5,049 nucleotides of DNA from Nocardioides sp. (GTDB lineage: Bacteria > Actinomycetota > Actinomycetes > Propionibacteriales > Nocardioidaceae): assembly GCA_031177735.1 (NCBI GenBank), contig JAPSKJ010000194.1:1-5049 (forward strand). Reading direction: 5' to 3'. Positions 1-5,049 of this stretch are shown here, piece by piece. The notes beneath the pieces were generated by a model. The model saw only the letters and a list, made by a program, of their open reading frames with translations. It had not been told where the DNA came from and did not search any database. The position numbers were made by a program, and so were the translations under genes. The stretch's first letter is position 1. Each line of letters opens with the position of its first letter.

Positions 1-1351
1 GCGGGTCGAGCGCGTCCTTGATCCGCCAGGTCAGCGCCAGGACGTCGGGGCCGAGCTGGTCGGGGAGCGCGGCGCGCTTGGCACGGCCGACGCCGTGCTC
101 GCCGGTGATGGTGCCGCCCAGGCGGATGGCGGCCGCCATGACGTCGGCGAAGGCGGCGCGAGCGCGGGCCACGGCGTCGGGGTCCGCAGCGTCGTAGACG
201 ATCACCGGGTGGGTGTTGCCGTCGCCGGCGTGGGCCACCACGGCGATCTCCAGCCCGTGCCGCGCCGCGATGCCGGCCACCTCCGCCACCAGCTCGGGCA
301 GCCGCGGCACGGGCACGCCGACGTCCTCGAAGAGGAGCGCGCCCCGGCCCTCCAACGCCACCAGCGTGTGCCGGCGTGCGGCCACGAAGAGCTCGGCCTC
401 TGCGGGGTCGGTGGTGGTGAACACCTCGCTGGCCCCGGCCGCCTCGCAGGCGGCCCGCATCACCTCGACCTCGGCGGAGCAGGCGGGGTCGGGTGCGTCG
501 GACTGCGCGATGAGCAGGGCGCCGGCGGAGCGGTCCAGGCCGTGGGCGCGCCAGTCCTCGACCGCGTTGATGCAGGCGTTGTCCATCAGCTCCAGCATCG
601 AGGCGCGCACGCTGCCGCGGATCGCGACCACCGCCGCCGAGGCGGCGGTCATGGTGGGGAAGCTGCTCACCAGCGTCGCCCGGACCGCCTGCGCGGGCAC
701 GAGCCGCAGCAGCGCCCGGGTGATCACGCCGAGGGTGCCCTCGCTGCCGACGAAGAGCTTGAGCAACGACAGACCGGCGGTGTCCTTGATCCGGTTGCCA
801 CCCAGCGTGACCAGGGTGCCGTCGGCGAGCACGACGTCCAGGCCCAGCACGTAGTCGGTCGTGACGCCGTACTTCACGCAGCACAGGCCGCCGGCATTGG
901 TGGCCAGGTTGCCGCCGATCGAGCAGATCTCGTACGACGACGGGTCGGGCGGATACCACAGGCCGTGCTCCGCGGCGGCCTGCTTCACCTCGACGTTGAG
1001 CGCGCCCGGCTCCACGACGGCGATCTGGCTGGCAGGGTCGATGGTGATCGCCCGCATCCGGTCCAGCGAGATGGTGATGCCGCCGTCGACCGCGGAGGAG
1101 CCTCCCGACAGGCCGGTGCCGGCGCCGCGCGGCACCACCGGCACCCGATGCGCGGCGGCCCATCGCACCGCCTGCTGCACCTGCCCGGCGTCCTCCGCCC
1201 GCACCACGGCCAGCGGCTGGCCGGCCGAGCCGTCCCGGGCGAAGTCCTCGCGGTACTTCTCCATCGCGACGGGGTCGGTCAGGACGACGCCCTCCGGCAG
1301 TGCGGCGAGCAGCTCGTCGAGCGCCGCTGACGTCGTCGGTGACGTGCTCAT
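1..1351 (-). CDS. FAD-linked oxidase, GlcD / D-lactate dehydrogenase type (3' end cut by window edge)
   Basis: This is a flavoprotein that oxidises a D-2-hydroxy acid such as glycolate, D-lactate or D-2-hydroxyglutarate; the exact substrate cannot be read from sequence. I translated 450 codons from ATG at 1351. The N-terminal FAD-binding half (about residues 45-220) has PRGAGTGLSGG at 74-84, GGNLATNAGG at 146-155 and GSEGTLGV at 202-209, the pyrophosphate and flavin contacts of the PCMH fold. The C-terminal FAD-oxidase_C half has HAGDGNTH at 374-381 and GEHGVG at 417-422. H374, H381 and E418 match the metal ligands known in D-2-hydroxyglutarate dehydrogenases, and H419 the proposed catalytic base. 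The reading ends in RIKDALDP, which in this family lies about ten residues before the C-terminus, so almost the whole protein is present. There is no signal peptide or membrane segment, and no iron-sulfur cluster motif in the visible part. It is transcribed away from the pyr operon. A GlcE/GlcF-type partner, if any, would lie left of the window. Confidence 0.94.
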   Translation of the reverse strand, partial: MSTSPTTSAALDELLAALPEGVVLTDPVAMEKYREDFARDGSAGQPLAVVRAEDAGQVQQAVRWAAAHRVPVVPRGAGTGLSGGSSAVDGGITISLDRMRAITIDPASQIAVVEPGALNVEVKQAAAEHGLWYPPDPSSYEICSIGGNLATNAGGLCCVKYGVTTDYVLGLDVVLADGTLVTLGGNRIKDTAGLSLLKLFVGSEGTLGVITRALLRLVPAQAVRATLVSSFPTMTAASAAVVAIRGSVRASMLELMDNACINAVEDWRAHGLDRSAGALLIAQSDAPDPACSAEVEVMRAACEAAGASEVFTTTDPAEAELFVAARRHTLVALEGRGALLFEDVGVPVPRLPELVAEVAGIAARHGLEIAVVAHAGDGNTHPVIVYDAADPDAVARARAAFADVMAAAIRLGGTITGEHGVGRAKRAALPDQLGPDVLALTWRIKDALDP

Positions 1352-1357
1352 GGTCGG

Positions 1358-1387
1358 ACCCTAGTCGGGTCGGGCAGCCCGTGTCGG
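1358..1387 (-). promoter_or_regulatory. Candidate promoter of the FAD-oxidase gene, possibly leaderless
   Basis: Read on the minus strand, a -10 hexamer TAGGGT (1363-1358) fits the actinobacterial TANNNT pattern. It lies 18 bases downstream of CCGACA (1387-1382), which matches TTGACA at four of six positions. Exactly six bases separate the last T of the -10 from the A of the ATG, so transcription would be expected to start at or within a base or two of the start codon. The AGGG inside the -10 could alternatively act as a weak Shine-Dalgarno if transcription starts further upstream. This is a pattern match only. Confidence 0.42.
1371..1381. repeat. Short perfect inverted repeat in the oxidase promoter spacer
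   Basis: CGGGC-A-GCCCG is an 11-base palindrome with a one-base centre. It lies between the candidate -35 and -10 of the leftward oxidase promoter, a position where a repressor could block RNA polymerase. The arms do not extend further and such short GC palindromes are common in DNA this GC-rich, so an operator role is only a possibility. Confidence 0.25.
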
Positions 1388-1488
1388 CCCCTGCGGCGCT
1401 GTTCGATGGCCGACCGCGATGCCGTGAGCCCGCCCACACAGCCGTCCCACGCCCGTCCGTCGGTTCGCGGGGGAAGCTCCGGACCCGG

Positions 1489-1501
1489 TAAGGTCGGGGC
1501 C
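1489..1501 (+). promoter_or_regulatory. Candidate -10 element and start region for the pyr operon
   Basis: TAAGGT at 1489-1494 fits the actinobacterial -10 pattern TANNNT. A start about seven bases downstream (near 1501) would give a leader of about 58 bases that begins just before the PyrR-binding hairpin, which makes good sense. No convincing -35 is seen: the bases 16-19 upstream (around 1464-1471) are GC-rich and do not resemble TTGACA. Weak -35 boxes are common in actinobacteria. Confidence 0.4.
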
Positions 1502-1506
1502 GTTCG

Positions 1507-1547
1507 ACATCCTTTAACGAGCCGTCCTGTGAGGCGGAGAAGGAGGT
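1507..1547 (+). promoter_or_regulatory. PyrR-binding RNA element in the pyr leader, overlapping the pyrR ribosome binding site
   Basis: The RNA folds by eye into the known PyrR binding-loop shape. The upper stem is CCGUC (1522-1526) with GGCGG (1533-1537), including one U-G pair, closing the hexaloop CUGUGA (1527-1532), which fits the family loop CNGNGA. A purine-rich asymmetric internal loop follows (AACGAG 1516-1521 against A1538). The lower stem is UCCUUU (1510-1515) with GAAGGA (1539-1544), ending in a U-G pair. The order CCUUUAA, GUCC-loop-GAGGC, AAGG is as I recall it for PyrR sites in Bacillus and actinobacteria. The 3' strand of the lower stem is part of the pyrR Shine-Dalgarno. There is no terminator hairpin with a U-run before the ATG. 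This favours block of translation by PyrR bound with UMP/UTP, as reported for Mycobacterium smegmatis, over the transcription attenuation used in Bacillus. Confidence 0.82.
1540..1547 (+). promoter_or_regulatory. Shine-Dalgarno of pyrR
   Basis: AAGGAGGT is a near-perfect anti-16S match. Its spacing to ATG 1559 is rather long (11 bases after the T) but workable. It decides the start: the in-frame GTG at 1529 and ATG at 1406 both lie upstream of it and have no such site. Its first five bases form the 3' side of the PyrR hairpin's lower stem, so access by ribosomes should depend on PyrR. Confidence 0.8.
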
Positions 1548-1558
1548 CCGGTCGGCTC

Positions 1559-2119
1559 ATGCCTACCCAGATCCCGGTGGAAGACGGTCGCGTCGTTCTC
1601 GACGCCGAGGACGTCTCCCGGGCACTCACCCGCATCTCCCACGAGATCCTCGAGCGCAACAAGGGCGCCGACGACCTCGTCCTGCTCGGCCTGCACACCC
1701 GCGGGGTCCCGCTCGCGCAACGCCTGGCGGCCAAGATCGAGGCCGTCGAGGGCGCCACCGTGGCGGTCGGCTCGCTCGACGTGACGATGTACCGCGACGA
1801 CCTGAAGTCGCAGCCCACCCGCACGCCGCACCGCACCAGCGTGCCGGGCGGGATCGACGGCAAGGCGGTCGTGCTCGTCGACGACGTGCTCTACTCCGGC
1901 CGCACCATCCGCGCCGCGCTCGACGCCCTCTCCGACCTCGGCCGGCCGTCCGTCGTCCGGCTGGCGGTGCTGGTCGACCGCGGGCACCGCGAGCTGCCGA
2001 TCCGCGCCGACCACGTGGGCAAGAACCTCCCCACCGCCCGCACCGAGAAGGTGCGCGTGCGGCTCGAGGAGACCGACGGCGGCGCCGACGAGGTCCGGAT
2101 CACGGGAGGAGCCCAGTGA
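1559..2119 (+). CDS. pyrR: PyrR: pyr operon RNA-binding regulator / uracil phosphoribosyltransferase
   Basis: PyrR is a cytosolic protein that binds the pyr mRNA leader when uridine nucleotides are plentiful. In many species it also makes UMP from uracil and PRPP. From ATG 1559 it is 186 residues, close to the 181 of Bacillus PyrR. The type I phosphoribosyltransferase fold is clear: the PRPP loop VVLVDDVLYSGRT at 104-116 holds the acidic pair D108-D109. The family signature VLVDRGHRELPIRAD spans 137-151 and is followed by GKNLPT at 154-159. LGLHTRG at 43-49 and the basic stretch around 83-92 (KSQPTRTPHR) are also typical; basic residues of this family contact RNA. It is the first gene of the operon and probably represses its own translation through the hairpin at 1507-1547. 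Its TGA overlaps the GTG of pyrB by four bases. A longer in-frame reading back to 1406 would add an arginine-rich tail encoded by the leader and is rejected. The function is firm; whether the enzyme activity matters here is not known. Confidence 0.97.
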   Translation: MPTQIPVEDGRVVLDAEDVSRALTRISHEILERNKGADDLVLLGLHTRGVPLAQRLAAKIEAVEGATVAVGSLDVTMYRDDLKSQPTRTPHRTSVPGGIDGKAVVLVDDVLYSGRTIRAALDALSDLGRPSVVRLAVLVDRGHRELPIRADHVGKNLPTARTEKVRVRLEETDGGADEVRITGGAQ

Positions 2120-3069
2120 GGAAGCACCTGCTCTCGATCGACGACCTCTCGGCCGACGACATGCAGACCATCTTCGAGACCGCGGCCGAGATGCACGACG
2201 TGCAGCGCCGCGACGTCAAGAAGCTGCCGGCGCTGCGCGGCCGCACCGTGATCAACCTCTTCTTCGAGGACTCCACCCGCACCCGGAGCAGCTTCGAGAT
2301 CGCCGGGAAGTGGCTCTCCGCCGACGTCATCAACCTCTCCGCCAAGGGCTCCAGCGCGAGCAAGGGCGAGAGCCTGCGCGACACGGTGCTGACGGTCACC
2401 GCGATGGGCGTCGACGGGCTCGTCATCCGCCACTCGGCCAGCGGCGCGGCGCAGCAGGTCAGCGAATGGGTGTCGTGCCCGATCATCAACGCCGGCGACG
2501 GCACCCACGAGCACCCCACCCAGGCGCTCCTCGACGCCTACACGCTGCAGCGCACCCTCGGCAGCCTGGAGGGCCGCCACGTCGCCATTGTCGGCGACCT
2601 GACCCACAGCCGGGTCTTCCGCAGCAACGTCAAGAGCCTGGTCAAGCTCGGCGCCCAGGTCACCGCCGTGGCGCCGCCCACCCTGATGCCCTCCGGCGTG
2701 GCGACCTGGTCGAAGGAGGCCGGGTTCACGACGGCGTACGACCTCGACGAGGTGCTGGCCGGAGCGCACGGCAGCGTCGACGCGGTGATGATGCTGCGCG
2801 TCCAGCGGGAGCGGATGAGCGGCGCCTACTTCCCGAGCGCGCGGGAGTACACCGTCGGCTACGGGCTGACCCGTGAGCGGCTCGGCACGCTGCGCGAGGG
2901 GGCGCCGATCCTGCACCCCGGCCCGATGAACCGCGGCCTGGAGATCGCCGCCGACGCCGCCGACGCGGCCCAGTCGGTGATCCTCGACCAGGTCTCCGCC
3001 GGCGTGGCCGTGCGGATGTCCGTGCTCTACCACCTGCTCGCAGGGCCGACCGAAGGAGTCACCCCGTGA
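2116..3069 (+). CDS. pyrB: PyrB: aspartate carbamoyltransferase catalytic chain
   Basis: PyrB makes N-carbamoyl-L-aspartate from carbamoyl phosphate and aspartate, the committed step of pyrimidine synthesis, in the cytosol. The 317-residue length is normal. The carbamoyl-phosphate site STRTR is at 53-57, with K83 in the mobile loop ASKGES, R105-H106, and HPTQ at 133-136. The aspartate half has R228 and Q230 in LRVQ and HPGPMNRG at 267-274. All catalytic residues are present. The start is GTG 2116, preceded by GGGAGGA at 2104-2110 with a five-base gap. It overlaps the pyrR stop as GTGA and is itself overlapped by pyrC in the same way. No regulatory chain (pyrI) lies beside it. In Streptomyces the PyrB and PyrC chains form a large class A complex, and the tight pyrB-pyrC pairing here fits that, but complex formation is inferred. 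Confidence 0.98.
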   Translation: MRKHLLSIDDLSADDMQTIFETAAEMHDVQRRDVKKLPALRGRTVINLFFEDSTRTRSSFEIAGKWLSADVINLSAKGSSASKGESLRDTVLTVTAMGVDGLVIRHSASGAAQQVSEWVSCPIINAGDGTHEHPTQALLDAYTLQRTLGSLEGRHVAIVGDLTHSRVFRSNVKSLVKLGAQVTAVAPPTLMPSGVATWSKEAGFTTAYDLDEVLAGAHGSVDAVMMLRVQRERMSGAYFPSAREYTVGYGLTRERLGTLREGAPILHPGPMNRGLEIAADAADAAQSVILDQVSAGVAVRMSVLYHLLAGPTEGVTP

Positions 3070-4379
3070 CGTCGCTGCTGATCAAGGGCGCCCGGATCCT
3101 GGGCGGCGCGGCCGCCGACGTGTACGTCGACGGCGGCACGATCACCGAGATCGGCTCGGTCGACACGAAGGCCGACCGGACCGTCGACGCTGAGGGCCTG
3201 GTGCTGCTCCCGGGGCTGGTCGACCTGCACACCCACCTGCGCGAGCCCGGCCGGGAGGACGCCGAGACCGTGCTGACCGGGTCGCGGGCGGCCGCCCTCG
3301 GCGGCTACACCGCCGTGCTGGCGATGGCCAACACCAGCCCGGTCACCGACACCGCGGAGGCGGCCGAACGGGTCCACGACCTCGGGCGCGCCGCCGGCCT
3401 GGTCGACGTGCAGCCCGTCGGGGCGGTGACCAAGGGGCTGGCCGGCGAGGAGCTCGCCGAGCTCGGGCTGATGGCGCGCTCCCGCGCCAAGGTCCGGGTC
3501 TTCTCCGACGACGGCAGGTGCGTGGCCGACGCCCGCGTGATGCGCCGGGCGTTGGAGTACGTCAAGGCGTTCGGCGGCGTGATCAGCCAGCACAGCCAGG
3601 ATCCCGCCCTGGCCGGGCCGACCGCCTGCTGCCACGAGGGCGAGCTGTCCGGCCGGCTCGGTCTGCCCGGCTGGCCCGGCGTCGCTGAGGAGGTCATCGT
3701 CGCCCGCGACGTGATGCTCGCCCGCCACACCGGCAGCCGCGTCCACGTCGCCCACGTCTCCACCGCGGGCAGCGTGGAGGTGATCCGCTGGGCGAAGGCG
3801 CAGGGGATCGCGGTGACCGCGGAGGTCACGCCGCACCACCTGCTGCTGACCACCGACCTGCTGGCCGGCTACGACCCGACCTTCAAGGTCAACCCGCCGC
3901 TGCGTCCCGACGAGGACGTCGAAGCGCTGCGCGAGGCGCTCGCCGACGGCACCATCGACGCGGTCGCCACCGACCACGCGCCGCACGCGCGTCACGACAA
4001 GGAGCACGCCTTCGTCGACGCCGCCTTCGGGATGCTCGGCCTGGAGACAGCACTCGGCGTGGTGAGCACCGTGATGGTCGGGAGCGGCCGGATGGACTGG
4101 GCGGGCGTCGCCCGGGCGATGAGCACCGCGCCCGCACGGATCGCCGGCCTCGACGGTGCTGCACCCGACGGCGCCGGCGGCCACGGCCGCCAGATCGCCG
4201 TCGGCGCCCCCGCCAACCTGACCCTGGTCGACCCCAGCGCCACCTGGGTCGTCGACCGCGCCGAGAGCGCCTCGCTCTCCCGCAACAACCCCTGGCACGA
4301 CCGCAAGCTGACCGGTCGGGTGCACGCGACATTCCTGCGCGGCGTACCCACCGTCCTGGAAGGAGCCCTCGTCCGATGA
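3066..4379 (+). CDS. pyrC: PyrC: dihydroorotase (type I, zinc-dependent)
   Basis: PyrC reversibly cyclises carbamoyl-aspartate to L-dihydroorotate. The 437 residues form a cyclic-amidohydrolase barrel flanked by a small beta domain built from both ends. The metal and substrate residues are intact: DLHTHLREPG at 53-62 with H55, H57 and R59; N89 in MANT; the FSDDG aspartates at 148-149; H176; H227 and H230 in VHVAHVST; the NPPLR segment at 276-280; and TDHAPH at 302-307 with D303. This is therefore expected to be an active enzyme, not one of the inactive pyrC-like chains that only scaffold ATCase in some bacteria such as Pseudomonas. The start is GTG 3066, inside the pyrB stop (GTGA), with GAAGGAG at 3052-3058 seven bases upstream. 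Its own TGA overlaps the ATG of carA. The length and the HxH-plus-DHAPH pattern place it with Bacillus-type, not E. coli-type, dihydroorotases. Confidence 0.98.
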   Translation: MTSLLIKGARILGGAAADVYVDGGTITEIGSVDTKADRTVDAEGLVLLPGLVDLHTHLREPGREDAETVLTGSRAAALGGYTAVLAMANTSPVTDTAEAAERVHDLGRAAGLVDVQPVGAVTKGLAGEELAELGLMARSRAKVRVFSDDGRCVADARVMRRALEYVKAFGGVISQHSQDPALAGPTACCHEGELSGRLGLPGWPGVAEEVIVARDVMLARHTGSRVHVAHVSTAGSVEVIRWAKAQGIAVTAEVTPHHLLLTTDLLAGYDPTFKVNPPLRPDEDVEALREALADGTIDAVATDHAPHARHDKEHAFVDAAFGMLGLETALGVVSTVMVGSGRMDWAGVARAMSTAPARIAGLDGAAPDGAGGHGRQIAVGAPANLTLVDPSATWVVDRAESASLSRNNPWHDRKLTGRVHATFLRGVPTVLEGALVR

Positions 4380-5049
4380 GCACGCCCCCCACGAGCCCAG
4401 CACTCCTGGTCCTCGAAGACGGCCGCGCGTTCCGCGGTGAGTCCTTCGGCGCGCAGGGAGAGACCTTCGGAGAGGCGGTCTTCTCCACCGGCATGACCGG
4501 CTACCAGGAGACCCTCACCGACCCCTCCTACCACCGCCAGGTCGTCGTGATGACCGCCCCGCACGTCGGCAACACGGGCATGAACGACGAGGACCCGGAG
4601 TCGCGCAAGATCTGGGTCGCCGGTTACGTCGTCCGCGACCCCGCCCGGATCCCGTCCAGCTGGCGGGCGCAGCGCACCCTCGACGAGGAGCTCGCCGCCC
4701 AGGGCGTGGTCGGCATCTCCGGTGTCGACACCCGCGCACTGACCCGTCACCTGCGCGAGCGGGGCGCGATGCGGGTGGGCATCTCCACGGTCGAGACGGA
4801 CCCGGAGAAGCTGCTCGCCAAGGTGCTCGAGAGCGCGGAGATGACCGGTGCCGAGCTGGCCGGCGAGGTCTCCACGACCGAGGCCTACGTCGTGCCGGCG
4901 ATCGGGGAGAAGCGGCTCACCGTCGCGGCCCTCGACCTGGGCATCAAGACGATGACGCCACACCGGATGGCCGAGCGCGGGATCGAGGTGCACGTGCTGC
5001 CCGCGACCGCCACGATCGCCGACGTCGAGGCGGTCGACCCCGACGGGCT
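4376..5049 (+). CDS. carA: CarA: carbamoyl-phosphate synthase small chain (glutaminase subunit), cut by window edge
   Basis: CarA hydrolyses glutamine and passes ammonia to the large chain CarB, which makes carbamoyl phosphate for both pyrimidines and arginine. The window holds 224 codons plus two bases, roughly the first 60% of a chain usually about 370-390 residues long. The N-terminal small-chain domain is clear: EAVFSTGMTGYQETLTDPSY at 33-52, PHVGNTG at 62-68 and GISGVDTRALTRHLRE at 113-128. The class I glutamine amidotransferase domain starts near residue 182 (VAALDLGIK at 183-191). The catalytic cysteine and the His-Glu pair lie beyond the right edge and cannot be checked. The start ATG 4376 overlaps the pyrC stop as ATGA. 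GGAAGGAG at 4358-4365, inside the pyrC 3' end, is its ribosome site with a ten-base gap. carB would be expected next. Confidence 0.97.
   Translation, partial: MSTPPTSPALLVLEDGRAFRGESFGAQGETFGEAVFSTGMTGYQETLTDPSYHRQVVVMTAPHVGNTGMNDEDPESRKIWVAGYVVRDPARIPSSWRAQRTLDEELAAQGVVGISGVDTRALTRHLRERGAMRVGISTVETDPEKLLAKVLESAEMTGAELAGEVSTTEAYVVPAIGEKRLTVAALDLGIKTMTPHRMAERGIEVHVLPATATIADVEAVDPDG

Noticed and set aside
95..1364. Long open frames on the plus strand across the oxidase region (411, 213 and 167 codons)
   Set aside because: They are antisense shadows of a well-supported flavoprotein on the minus strand. Their products are low-complexity Gly/Ala/Arg/His-rich with no recognisable motif, as is usual in very GC-rich DNA.
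1479..1551. CCGGACC (1479-1485) is complementary to GGTCCGG (1545-1551), which overlaps the end of the pyrR Shine-Dalgarno
   Set aside because: If the promoter at 1489-1494 is right, the upstream arm is not transcribed and cannot pair in the mRNA. Seven GC-rich complementary bases can also easily arise by chance here.
1406..1558. N-terminal extension of PyrR by 51 codons to an upstream ATG
   Set aside because: The added residues are a proline/arginine-rich stretch with no family similarity. They would be encoded by the promoter and PyrR-binding leader. The strong Shine-Dalgarno at 1540-1547 fits ATG 1559, and the 186-residue product matches the usual PyrR length.
1501..1558. Bacillus-type transcription attenuator in the pyr leader
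   Set aside because: No terminator hairpin followed by a U-run exists between the candidate start and the pyrR ATG, and the leader is too short to hold an antiterminator as well as a terminator.
3066..4379. Inactive pyrC-like scaffold chain, as found with some bacterial ATCases
   Set aside because: The HxH pair, the aspartates of FSDDG, H176, H227/H230 and D303 are all present, so the enzyme should bind metal and be active.
1891..4993. Long open frames on the minus strand opposite pyrR, pyrB, pyrC and carA (380, 458, 333 codons and others)
   Set aside because: They lie opposite genes with intact catalytic motifs, have composition typical of antisense frames in GC-rich genomes, and show no motif, operon logic or supporting ribosome site.

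Overview
The window comes from a very GC-rich chromosome whose codons end almost always in G or C. It carries the start of a de novo pyrimidine operon in the order pyrR-pyrB-pyrC-carA. With the 4-base start/stop overlaps and the protein sequences, this points to an actinobacterium. A Nocardioides-like (Propionibacteriales) member is my best guess, but that is inference from style rather than a match. Nothing suggests a mobile element, phage, CRISPR array, rRNA or tRNA.

Layout: positions 1-1351 (minus strand) hold all but the last few codons of an FAD-linked oxidase of the GlcD / D-lactate dehydrogenase type. Positions 1352-1558 are a 207-base divergent control region. It contains a candidate promoter for the oxidase that may give a leaderless or nearly leaderless mRNA, a candidate promoter for the pyr operon, and a PyrR-binding RNA hairpin whose lower stem contains the pyrR Shine-Dalgarno. 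Positions 1559-5049 (plus strand) hold pyrR, pyrB, pyrC and the first half of carA, which runs off the right edge.

How the genes work together: CarA is the glutaminase subunit of carbamoyl-phosphate synthetase, with CarB expected beyond the window. PyrB joins carbamoyl phosphate to aspartate, and PyrC closes the ring to dihydroorotate. PyrR senses uridine nucleotides and represses the operon through the leader hairpin. Each pyr gene starts inside the stop codon of the one before it (GTGA, GTGA, ATGA), so repression of pyrR translation could spread to the whole operon by translational coupling. The oxidase has no evident link to pyrimidine synthesis and seems only to share the intergenic region.

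The gene content is ordinary housekeeping. I do not see an undescribed system here. The most rewarding part is the RNA regulatory element in the pyr leader.
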